DNA from: Medicago truncatula | Taxonomy: Eukaryota; Streptophyta; Magnoliopsida; Fabales; Fabaceae | Direction of reading: 5' to 3' | Assembly: GCF_003473485.1 (NCBI RefSeq) | Contig: NC_053044.1 | Span: 51,004,091-51,068,090, forward strand | DNA length: 64,000 nucleotides | Part shown: positions 1 to 10,555 of the stretch, piece by piece | How the letters are laid out: every line of letters starts with the position of its first letter | Numbering within the stretch: the stretch's first letter is position 1 | Program-made: the position numbers and the translations under genes | Notes under the pieces: generated by a model | Told to the model about the DNA's origin: nothing | Databases searched by the model: none | Seen by the model: only the letters and a program-made list of their open reading frames with translations

Positions 1-257
1 TAAAAATTAGTCCCTGTAATCGCTAATACTGGCAATTTACCCTTGCATTGTTTAATCATTTAAAATTTCATCCTTTGACCAACTTAATCACTGCCACATC
101 ATCAAATTAGCAAAATGGCATGGAAATGGACAAAATTACCCTCGTCATCCATTCGTGAAATGACATTTTTACTTAACTAAAAATGCATTTTATCAGCCAT
201 AAGTTAGCTTTTCAGCTATCAGCTAACTTATAGCTTCTTTTTACCAAACACACCCTA
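1..257. mobile_element. Partial MITE-like repeat at left edge
   Basis: The first 250 bases have the style of dispersed plant TIR elements: 'tagtccctgtaat' near the start and, at 190-257, a run of 'agctaacttatagct'-like words ending in 'accaaacacacccta', typical of the outer end of hAT-type MITEs. The partner end would lie outside the window. No TSD can be tested. Confidence 0.35.
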
Positions 258-873
258 AAGAAAAAAAAATTCTGGTTAACATTGTTAAAGTATTAAACAC
301 ATCATTTATTAAATTTCAAGGCAATTTTGGTATTATTATTAAATTTGGATGTAACAAGATATTTTGAAGTGCGACTAGAATAAATTCTAAGTTAATTTGT
401 AACACGTATAAACCATTATAAAAGTATTTTTTAATAAGTCATACTACTCCACCGAAACTGATAAGTTATTATATAGGTCAATAGCAAAGTACTACAACAA
501 AGAAAAAAAGGTTAATATCAAAGTCATTTAAAATTGCACATATGTATACATCTTTTTTTTTTGGGTACAGACATGTGTATACAGCCTTATTTTGAAAAAA
601 CATTAAAGAAAGGAAACTCCCCTAAAAAAATTAAAGGAAACAAACGTGTAATATTTACATTGCCAAAGTCTACAGGATGAGAAAGGGAAAACTAATTCTA
701 TCTACAAAGGCAATGAGCTACTAGTATACAACTCTGCAGTTATGTCCTACGTGTTTCACATCTGCTCCAAAACCAGAACAAACCTTATTTACACATCCCA
801 CAAACATGCAAAATACAAACTGCACACCAATTATAAATTAGGAAAATATGTGAAACACAAGTGAAGGTGAATC
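258..873. other. Intergenic, downstream of CSA gene
   Basis: AT-rich sequence 3' of the CSA gene, part of which must be its 3' UTR. Apart from the micro-insertion at 538-583 I see no gene or repeat with clear boundaries. Confidence 0.5.
538..583. repeat. Micro-insertion 1: T-rich core between 13-bp direct repeats
   Basis: A 20-nt core at 551-570 (read on minus: ctgtaccc followed by an A-run) sits between 13-bp direct repeats at 538-550 and 571-583 with one mismatch (acat[a/g]tgtataca). It is one of a set of look-alike loci described in the findings. Confidence 0.6.
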
Positions 874-3800
874 TCAGTTACTCCAGCTATCCTGGTCGTC
901 GGGATCTCCTTCGCCCTGCAGTTTATCACAAGGTCAGACATATTGGAAGGTGCTTCCACCATGCATATATAAAAAGATAATCTCAATAAATTGTTTCAAA
1001 GAGTGCACCATTTCATCAGCAATTGACCTTGCAGGCGACCATACAAGAATTTGTCTATCGTTTCCACCTGTGTACAACTCCTATGACAGACAATAACAAA
1101 ATCATTAAAAAGTACATGAAGTTTAGGTTTTCTGAGCAAGTCTTAAGCATTGTTCAATACTCAATCCAATAGGGTTGGAGAATGATATCATATAATCTAT
1201 AGCAAATTTCTGTCATAAATTGAGATCCATATCTGGGGCTAATGCTGCTTTACTGGTTGTAATTTCATCCTGGAATAAATTGAGTTTAATGGCTATGCAC
1301 CGACAGTATAAAATAGTTTTACACCGTCATCCAATAGGAACTCATCATCTTACTATGTAGGCCTACTTTATAACTGTCTTTTCAAAATAACTACCACATA
1401 TTTTATTCTTATTGGATGTTTGTATAAAACATGAAAATATTTCCTCTTAAGGTTCATTCAATTTTTACCAAAAGAATACCAACCAGACAAGCAATGATCT
1501 TGGAAGAACGAGCATTAATAATGAATGATTTCTCGGTAAAATCAGTCGGTTGTTGTGGCGGTGGTGGGGTAGTAGTAGTACAGCTCGCCTAGGATCATTG
1601 ATTGGTTTCAGGTTGATTTATGTCATAAATTGCTTCTACTTTTATCCTATCTTTTCTTTTTTCTTAAAATTTAGTTCCACCATTAAAAATGATTATAGAA
1701 CGGTCATATTTTAGAAAATCCTCATTCAGGTCTCTATTCTTCGTAACGATGCTAGTCCAATAAAAGAAGAAAAAGAACTGAATATTACATGCACACACAA
1801 TTTACAATGATCTTGTGTCTGTATCTCTTTCCATTTTCATTTCTACAAAACAGTGAAAATAGAATGGGAGGATAAAATGTAAACAAGAAAAAGGGGAAGG
1901 AAAGTAAGCCCATCCATACGCTGAATGAGTTAATTAGAGCAGGAAGAAAAAATATATTTAACTGTAAAATGAACATGCCGGAGCTGACAGACCAAACACC
2001 CAGACCGGACAACCAAACAGATTCCACCACTTTGACGGACCCCTTATAACAGAGCAGGGAAAAAATTATGAATAACCAGCTGTTGAACATACCTGATCTT
2101 GTTGATTAAACCAGCAGGAGTTTACAGACTCATAGTGTCCACGTAGTATCGTACGTGCGTTCCCAGACCACATATCAAATGCCTGAATAATCAAGAAGTG
2201 AGATCAGTATTCCTCATTGTATTCTTAGAAATTAGTTACTTGGTGGTTGATGGGTGGAATTGGGTTTGAGTACCCTTGTGCACTTCTTTATATTTGATTA
2301 CCTCTTTGATGCTTCAAAAGAAAAGTGTCTTGATTGTATTTGTGCGGGTAATTTTAAAGTTAAAATTTGTAATAAACTAAACGAACCGCTTACTTTCACA
2401 ACCCTCATGCATGGAACAAAAACAACGGTCGAGTCTTGAGTTGTAGCTAATTGAATAGGTTTGCTTGTTTGCAAGCGGACTGTTTCAAAGTTCACAAGTG
2501 TGTCGCAGCCTGACTCAACATCCCACAATCTCAATCTTGAATCAGACCCTGTCATCAGACAGAGCATCAATGAGGGAGAGTAAAATAATTTAGATATGAA
2601 GCATTACAAGAAAACAGGTAACAGCTATTTCAAATTATCATTGCATAGACGCTTCTAATAATTCCATAAAATATTATTGTATAATATCTTTTTCAAATGA
2701 GCATTCAGATTCAATTTAGTTTAAATTAGAATCACTTTAATTTAAGATACAAAATTATATTTCTAGCTAATCTAATTTATAATTACCAATATTTCTTCCA
2801 AGCTGCTCTTAGCATTTTTGTATTGTTACCAGTCAAAGCTATATGCCTCTTGAGTGACTACTAATTGTTGTTTTGGTCATAAACATTCACAAGGAGACAT
2901 ATACAGCAAAACATTGACTATTGCTATAGGTACCTAATACTTATCTACCCTCTGTTGCAGTCCCGTCAAAATATATTAATTTACAGTTAAGGAATGACAT
3001 TACCGATCATTTGTCTTCTACTATCATGTTTATTTTGCGGACTACTCTCTTCAACCCTTAATTTACAGTTAAGGAAAGACATCACCGATGATTTGTATTC
3101 TACTATCATGTTTATTTTGCGGACTACCTTCTTCAACCCTTCCCCCGTCAGAAATCAATGTATGATAATATATTTTTCCAAATGTGATGTCCAAACTTTT
3201 GTTAAATATAGGTTAAATCTTATTTATATAGGGATATACATCTTTATATAAGGCAATTCTGTACCTTAGTCAGTTCCATTGAGTGCAAGACTGTTGTACA
3301 TATTTCTTTTTGATATATCTCATTTGGATGACACTCTTAAGTACAGCTTCTCAGCCTCTACACTGTGTTCTATTTTTCTCAAACACAACACTTCTCTACC
3401 TCGCCCTAATGTATTTCTTCTCTTCTATTTAGTATTGATAATATTATTTGTCAAAAATAAAACCTACTTACCTCAATTATATTACCGATTGGAAATAAAC
3501 TAAATGACGATTCACTGTGTCTATATGGTTTCCAGGTTAAAGTTTTTAGGGTCCAAATAAAGTCTGCCTATGACTTTCAGAGAAGAGATTTCAACTTTCA
3601 GTGTACAAACTAATTATACTGAGCAAAAGGAATCTGTCCAAGACCATACTTTATGTCTTGTGATTTGTTTTGAGAATTTATTGGTTTTTAGAATATTCAT
3701 CGTACAGAGGCAGAAAATAACGAAGACTGTTAAATATAAGATAAGCCTGAAGGCACTATGAAGCACTGGCATACACGAACACCGGACATGACAACAACAA

Positions 3801-6800
3801 CAACAACAACCAAGCCTTATCCCACTAAGTGGGGTTGGCTACATGGATCAAATGACGCCATAGTGTTCTATCATACACCAAATTTGGATCCAACTCATTG
3901 ACCTCGAAATCCTTTCTAATGGTTTCTCTAATAGTTTTCATAGGTCTTCCTCTACCTCTTTTAACTTGACTCTCCTCCATTTGATCTACTCTTCTTACCA
4001 CGGCATCTACGGGTCTTCTCTCTACATGCCCAAACCATCTAAGCCTATTTTCTACCAACTTTTCTACTATAGGTGCTACCCCCACTCTCTCTCTAATGGT
4101 GTCATTCCTAATCCTATCATGTCTAGTCTTACCACTCATCCAACGCAACATCCTCATCTCTGCTACACTTTCTTATTCTCATGTTGACTCTTAACTGCCC
4201 AACACTCCGTACCATACAACAACGCCGGTCAGACCGCTGTCCGATAGAACTTTCCTTTCAACTTAAGTGGTACTTTCTTATCGCACAAAACACCTGAGGC
4301 TCTTCTCCATTTCAACCACCCAGCTTGAATATGATGGCTTACATCTGCTTCTATTTCTCCGTCATTTTGTACGAAGGACCCAAGATATTTAAACCGTGTA
4401 ACTTGGGGTATGAAATGATCTCCAACTTTCACCTCCAAGGTAGACCTACTTCTCCTTCTGCTGAAGTTACATTCCATACACTCCGTCTTGCTTCTACTCA
4501 AGCGGAATCCATACGCTTCTAAGGCTTGCCTCCAGGTCTCTAGCCTCCCGTTCACTTCCTCCCTCGACTCACCCACCAAGACTACATCATCTGCAAAAAG
4601 CATACATCTGAACACCGGACATGACACTGGTAATAATTTGAGAAAATGAACTATTTGAATGTAATCACATGTGTCGGTGTTGTGTCATTGTTTGACATGT
4701 ATCAGTGATATAAAGCAAAGGCATCCCCTTGATTGCATATAGCAATTTGAATGCATTGCAGACTGACAGAAGGTGGTTAAAGTATTTCCTTGTGAAAATA
4801 CTTGAGAGCAATCTGTCATGGTATGTTCAGTATTAGCAGGTGTGTGTCTTTTATATTTGAGATAATGAATTATTTGAATGTAATCACATGTGTCGGTGTT
4901 GTGTCATTGTTTGACATGTATCAGTGATATAAAGCAAAGGCATCCCCTTGATTGCATGTAGCAATTTGAATGCATTGCAGACTGACAGAAGGTGGTTAAA
5001 GTATTTCCTTGTGAAAATACTTGAGAGCAATCTATCATGGTATGTTCAGTATTAGCAGGTGTGTGTCTTTTATATTCGTCTACAATGATTGTTAACAATG
5101 AAAAAAACAGGATAACTTACTATGCATGTGTTATATAGCACTGGCTCCAACAAAGATGCACCGATGTCTTATCTTTTTTCAGTCAACAATTACTCAATAA
5201 ATATTATATTATTTGGCACCTTTTTCTCAAATTGTATATATCCTTCTAAAGTTAAATAGTGCATATGTACATTTTCAAGTCAAATAATTTACAAAATATA
5301 CGACATTTGGTGATTTTTACGTGCTCAACTAACAGCTCCTCTAAAAAAAATAGAACATTTGAAAGATTAAAATTTAGCTCATTTAAAAAAAAATAATAAT
5401 AATAATAGTTTTCCGTTAATGTCCAACTTTTTTGGATTGGCTTGTACTGTCTAACTTAAATTATGATTTCACATCTCAAAACAAAATGTTCTTTAAATTT
5501 ATGCAGCCTTGTACAAGACGATGTGCATAGCATGGGTGTATTGACTAGTATGGTAAATAATAAATAAACAACCTGCACTTAAGAGATACATGCCATCCTC
5601 TGTTACTTTCAATCCTGTCACAGCACCATAATGAGCAGTTGCACGATCCTGAGTAGAAATCATTCCTGGATGTAATTTCTGCTTCATTGGACCCTTAGAT
5701 GATAGCCTGCCAATTGGCAGATGTCCACTGCCACTTCCATTGGCAACTTTCTTCTGTACAGGACGCATTTTTGTATTTGATTCCTGTGAGTAATAAGGCT
5801 TTAGGATTATAACAAACTTAAATACTTGCATTTAAGTTAAGTACTTGGTGAAACAATTACTATTCAGACTCGTAAATTACAAAGAATAAGCTAAACTAAA
5901 AAAAACCTTAGTTAGCACGGAACGTTTGAGTAGAGGTGGACGTCTTCCAAGCTGCGTCTGAGATTGATTTAAAACTTGGAAACAACCAGCACGCCTTATG
6001 TCCCAAAAACGTATTGCACCATCACACCCCCCGGTAATCAAGACCCATTCACTTGAAGCAGACCATTCAACAGTCATTACACCATCTGACATAAAAGAAT
6101 TCATGTGATGCACAAACCTCCTTTCCATAATACATAACATCATGCAATAAGAACAATCGCACACATAGACACCTCAGTTCCCAGTATGTCATAATTCTAT
6201 TCCATCTAGTCACCTATCAGTGGTGGAGCTTGACATATTTCACGAGTGTGCCAAAAATATACATGCATGTAATAAAAAAAATTATAGTGCCATTATGTTA
6301 AGCATTGGATGTTGGAACAGTGGTTTAGCGCCTTTGTTTTCACCAGAATTAAGGGGTTGATTCTTATATTTTGCATTTTGATGTCTTATTTTTTATCCTT
6401 GCACGAGCAAAAATAAAGGAGATGCAAAAATAGTAACTCCAGCACTCAAACCTACATGTTGCTGGTTCGTATAGTGCTAATCATTATGCTGAAGTGTAAA
6501 TTTTATATTATAACTCATATCGTATACTATTCTAAAAACTTTGGGGGGTGGCATGCACCCCCAGTTCTAAGGACGATCCGCTACTGCTATCTATCATAAG
6601 AAAAGGAAAATCTTTCACTTACGAAACACAGTTTCACACATTTATTTCCCACAGTTTTTTTTTTCCTTATCTGTCTAATCTTAGACACGGTCTTTACTAG
6701 TATAAATTTGGTTTACAAAACAAAAAACTACCGACTCTTGTCAAATAGAATAGACCGCACAAATGAGTATGTTGGAAGTTGAAATGAGAGCATCAAAATG

Positions 6801-7577
6801 ACATACCACGATGACCAGACAAAGTATGAGCAAATGCACCAGAAGCAATATCACAAAGACGAACTTGTACATCCTCAGTTCCAGCAGCAATAAGTGTATG
6901 AGATGTTGACAATGTAGACATTGCAGTCTTATACACCTTTCCAGGCATTTTGAAATTCACCACCACCTACAATCAATTTACAATAGGAGTTAAATTTGAG
7001 TGTCAAATTAATCATTACTGTAGTGTGTCTTTATCTCTAGTTCTACGGTGATGAAAATTGATTTCGAATGAATTGACCTGCAAATATTGATTCTAAATCA
7101 ATTCTACTCTACAAAATCAAAAAATATACACAGAATGACGATGATAAGATTGAAGAGAACCTGAGTGGTGTTAGTGTCCCAAACATTAACATGATGATCA
7201 TAAGAACCAGTGATGAATAAACCAGTATCAATGGGATACCAAATAGCTGAAGATACAGCATATTTATGAGCTAATTGGTGTTGCTTATCAACAAAAAATA
7301 AACAATTGTGTTTCGTTATCAAACCATCTCCGTTGAAATCGCTTGGCCGGTGAACGTCGTAAACCGCTACGGATGCATCTGATGCAGCAGATAACAAATA
7401 TCTTCCTTCAGTTAAATCAATTTGAAGGGAATTAATGGAACCTTTGTGAGGGGAAACGAGTTCTTTGTGATTTGATAACTCGAGTTGTGAAATTCGATTT
7501 GATTTTATGCGATTAGCGAAGGAATTTGGACGCAATTTTCCGGATTCTCTGTCTTTGATGTTCTTCCACGTATCCAT
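874..7577 (-). CDS. CSA: CSA/ERCC8-like WD40 protein
   Basis: Plant homologue of Cockayne syndrome A, the WD40 substrate receptor that joins DDB1-CUL4 ubiquitin ligases in transcription-coupled DNA repair in the nucleus (family knowledge). Eight exons read 5' to 3' on minus: 7577-7161, 6966-6807, 6085-5907, 5783-5573, 2548-2394, 2182-2093, 1080-1009, 915-874; phases agree and give 441 residues. The start MDTWKNIKDRESG was chosen over an upstream in-frame ATG at 7631 because it lines up with the Arabidopsis start as I recall it. WD-type repeats are seen around residues 43-75 (ending SVAVYDV), 105-136 (NVWDTN), about 192-228 (GAIRFWDIRR), about 298-333 (RLRLWDVESG) and the last two exons (RQILVWSP). 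A basic linker ends in KLHPGMISTQDRATAHYG. The acidic tail is EGDPDDQDSWSN. The junction 1009/915 is the least certain because its donor is weak. Confidence 0.9.
2978..3141. repeat. 82-bp tandem duplication in CSA intron
   Basis: Two adjacent copies (2978-3059 and 3060-about 3141) share the words 'ttacagttaagga', 'ctactatcatgtttattttg' and 'cttcaaccctt'. They differ at a handful of positions. The period, measured from the shared word, is 82 bp. The pair lies in the 3 kb intron between CSA exons 4 and 5. Confidence 0.85.
3777..4626 (-). mobile_element. 5'-truncated RTE-like LINE with 17-bp TSD
   Basis: A non-LTR retrotransposon fragment in the CSA intron, antisense to plus. Minus-strand frames encode the end of a reverse transcriptase: LFADDVVLV (the F/YADD catalytic motif), then FKYLGSFVQNDGEI, and a C-terminal stretch with RLRWFGHVERRP, typical of RTE-clade LINEs. 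The 3' end is a (CAA)n run on plus at 3791-3809 instead of poly(A), which is also typical of that clade. The same 17 bases, gaacaccggacatgaca, flank it at 3777-3793 and 4610-4626, so the body is about 3794-4609. The open reading is interrupted between 4157 and 4229, so it is a dead 5'-truncated copy. Confidence 0.9.
4634..5076. repeat. 219-bp tandem duplication in CSA intron
   Basis: Two nearly identical adjacent copies, about 4636-4854 and 4855-5075. The shared word 'gtaatcacat' occurs at 4661 and 4880, giving a period of 219 bp. Only a few substitutions separate them (for example 'tgcatatagc' versus 'tgcatgtagc'), so the duplication is recent. It lies next to the right TSD of the LINE. Confidence 0.9.
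6218..6586. mobile_element. Non-autonomous hAT-like element in CSA intron
   Basis: The terminal inverted repeats CAGTGGTGGAGC (from 6218) and, on minus, CAGTAGCGGATC (from 6586) are the CAGTGGCGGA type common in plant hAT-like elements. The 8 bp outside each end (tcacctat, ctatctat) agree at 5 of 8 positions, as in an old TSD. There is no coding potential. It lies between CSA exons 2 and 3. Confidence 0.55.
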
Positions 7578-7897
7578 ATTCGGAGCATCTTTGAATTTTT
7601 GGAGTTCGATTTCAATTTCAATCAGTAACAAAGGTTGTTGCTATCTCTGGTGAGTGGTGATACTACGGCCACAACCAAAGTCGTCTTCTTCCTCCTCCTT
7701 CACTCCTGGAACTCAAGTGGACTCAAATGGGCTTGTTTCATCCACTTCGTATTGGACTTCAATTCCTATGGGCTTAACTCGGCTCCGCATTTTGAATTCT
7801 GCTCTTCTCTCATCACATTTCGCTCGCGCCCAACTGAGATACCTAGACTACTCCTGTGTTAGTTACCTAACGCACGTATATTGCACAAGAAGTCATC
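7578..7897. other. Upstream region of CSA gene
   Basis: This holds the 5' leader and promoter of the minus-strand CSA gene. It is less AT-rich than its surroundings. I could not place a TATA box or a divergent gene; the plus-strand frames here look like chance. Confidence 0.4.
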
Positions 7898-7939
7898 CAG
7901 CGTGAGTTAAAGTCACGCAGAATGAACTCACTTTTTTTA

Positions 7940-8110
7940 ATCTATTTACTATATTTAAATTATTTTATTTACGTTATTCTAATTTATATAAATTACTTTA
8001 TTCTAATTTATTTGTTCACTTTATTCTAATTTATTTACTTTATTCAAATTAATTTATTTACGTTATTCTAAAGTATTTATTTACTTTATTCTAATTTATA
8101 TATGCACTTA
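7940..8110. repeat. Degenerate AT-rich tandem repeat
   Basis: Variants of 'atttactttattctaattt' recur about every 20-25 bases. The pattern is irregular, with several insertions and substitutions, so this is an old AT minisatellite rather than a clean array. Confidence 0.6.
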
Positions 8111-8357
8111 AAAGAAATATTTACTCGAATTTATTCTTTAAATAAATACAAATATAAATATAAATAAATGAACTAAATTAGTATTTATTCAGATTTATTC
8201 ATTAAATACAAGATCAGAAAAATAAAAGCAAATAAAAATAAAAATAAATGAACAAAATTAATACATATAACAACATCTCATTTTATTAATAGAATTCATA
8301 CAATAATTGACACATTTATTCGAATTCACTAAATAATCTACTTATTTTCTCTTTACC

Positions 8358-8592
8358 CTCTTGGGGTAAAAAGTGAGCAGCATTCTTGGGGCAAAATAGC
8401 GAGCAGCATTCTTGAGGAAAATACATCATTAACCCTTTTGTTAAATCTAAATCTGGTTCTTTTTATCCACAGTAAAAAGTTTTTGGGGTAAAAAGAAGCA
8501 AATTTAATTTTATCCCAAGGGTTGATTACTTCCCCAAATCGGCTACTCACTATTTTGCCCCAAGAAGTCTGATCACTTTTGCCCCAAAGAGA
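8358..8592. mobile_element. Small foldback element (about 40-bp TIRs)
   Basis: The left end 'tcttggggtaaaaagtgagc' and the inner 'cttggggcaaaatag' are mirrored on minus from about 8592 as 'tctttggggcaaaagtgatc' and 'cttggggcaaaatag'. The inverted arms are about 40 bp and the whole is about 235 bp. I found no clear TSD, so the superfamily is open. Confidence 0.6.
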
Positions 8593-8725
8593 CTATTGAA
8601 AGAAAAAAAAAATAGAGGGAGAGAGTGAGGAGGGAGAGAAAGTGATATGGTGTAAGGAAATAGGGAAGTATGGAGGGGTATGGTGGGAATGGTAGTCTAG
8701 GTTATAACCACCATAAATGTGGTCA

Positions 8726-8762
8726 AAAAAACGTGTAAACTTGGTAAAAAAAAAAACGTGTA
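8726..8762. repeat. Possible micro-insertion: A-rich core between short direct repeats
   Basis: The word aaaaaacgtgta occurs at 8726-8737 and 8751-8762 around a core of aacttggt plus an A-run. Because both the repeat and the core are A-rich, the exact boundaries are ambiguous. Confidence 0.4.
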
Positions 8763-8898
8763 GATTGAAGGTTGAAAACCTGATCACCGTCCAAAACACG
8801 TTTGTTCGTGAGCTCATGCCACCGGCCAACGTGCGTGAGTTAAATCGTGCCCAAGTCAGTGGTGCGTGAGTGACTTAAGTCACGCAGAACTTATAAGG

Positions 8899-8937
8899 TG
8901 TGTGAGTTAAGTCACGCGGCGTGACTTAACTCACACA
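8899..8937. repeat. Perfect 17-bp-arm hairpin
   Basis: An inverted repeat with arms tgtgtgagttaagtcac and its exact complement, and a 5-nt gcggc loop. Related words (cgtgagttaaagtcacgc at about 7899, gtgacttaagtcacgc at about 8872) occur nearby, so this may be one end of a degraded TIR element that spans 7.9-8.94 kb. Confidence 0.75.
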
Positions 8938-8939
8938 AG

Positions 8940-10555
8940 TGTATAATTGGAAATTATGCTGGGCGCGAGCAAAATGTGCTGAGAGAAGAACAAAATTCCC
9001 GCATTTTTTACTCACATTCAAAAATGCCGAGCCGATGTAACTCATGTTGAATTAAGGGAATACGTAATTTTGAAATGGAGAAGAGTAATTTTCATTCTTA
9101 TTTGGATTCAACTGGGTTTAAAGTTACTGTTTAGAGGTTCTAATTATATAATCTAAAACGTATCAACCCTCCAAAATCATAATTTAGATTTTGATTATAA
9201 TATTGTAACCCAAAAAAAATATAGGAATGATTAAAAAATTTATATACATTATGTTTATGGGACAGATATATGGTGCGCAAGTGAGACGATTCCTGTTATG
9301 TACAAGTTAGTTTTTACCATTTGACCAATAATATTTACCATTAAATTAAATGAAATATGATATGACTTGTTAAATCAATGATATAAAAGGCACTTATGGA
9401 TGGTGCAAACCCGTTTTACTTGTGCGAGTTAGAGAAAGCCATGTTTATTACCTCAAATTTTTCTTTAAACATATACATATTGCAAAATTAACTACTCCAT
9501 TTAACTAGTTCATGTTTATTATTGTTTCATTCGGTTACTATTGTTTGATTGTAAACTTTTGAGGTTCATCTTCGTACGTTTTGTGCTACTTAGGAGTCTT
9601 TGTTGTTGTTATTATAATTCATTTTTGCTTGTATAAAAAACCAGTTCATGTTTAAGATCATTCCATATAAAATTAATGTGATTACTTGGTAATTACCTAG
9701 TCGTATTCTTGATTGCTCAAAATATTATGCAAAGTATGTTGCAATATTTCACGAAAGATTGGGTATGTGTTTTTTTATTGCTGATAAACTTGAATGCATG
9801 TTTACTTTGAAGCTCTAATTCCTTTGTTTTGTATTCTTAATGTGAAACTGTATAATACCATACATTGATAATTTGTTAACACTTATTCAAACATTCATTG
9901 AAACAACCAACATGTTTACGTTCATAAAACAATCCAAAAAAAAAAAATACAATTTGGTTAATACATGCTTTCAAATTGTTGTAAACGGAATTCTCTTCAA
10001 TACCAACATAAGAAATCAAAGTAGTAAACTACATTCTCAAACTTATCCTCGTTCGTTTCATTTACACCACAAATTCTTCATAATGAAACATAACATTTCT
10101 TGGTCCAAGAAATAACAAATTTAACCGATGAGACAATTGTGGCGGAGACCTTCTGTTCATCCTTGGATCACGGAAAACTATCAATAGGGAAATTGGTTGA
10201 AGCACCTATATAATCTTAGTACTGCAAGATAACAAAGGAAAATAAAATGAGAAAATTGATACTGTAAAATCTAATTTATTAAGGAGATATTTTCGTTGTG
10301 CATAAAAGATAGCAAAATATGATTACTTGCTATTGGATGTAAATATTTTTTATCATCAACTATATATGCATGTATTTGTATAGATGTTAAACACATTGTC
10401 TTAAGATGATATTGTTGATAAAAAAAATATTATTTTTACTTTACATGAAAAGAAACCACATAAACTTAAAAGTATAGAACATATATAATTTATCAGATAG
10501 GTCATTTACCTTACACGTAATAAACAATTGACTCGGGCAGACAAATTGTCTAACC
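8940..10555. other. Intergenic, no gene seen
   Basis: AT-rich sequence between the CSA promoter side and the 3' end of the SVIP-like gene. The frames are short and lack recognisable motifs. I see nothing else I can support. Confidence 0.5.

Noticed and set aside
7635-7905. Plus-strand frames upstream of CSA as a divergent small gene
   Set aside because: Two overlapping frames of similar length, no recognised motif, no good start context; more likely CSA leader and promoter.
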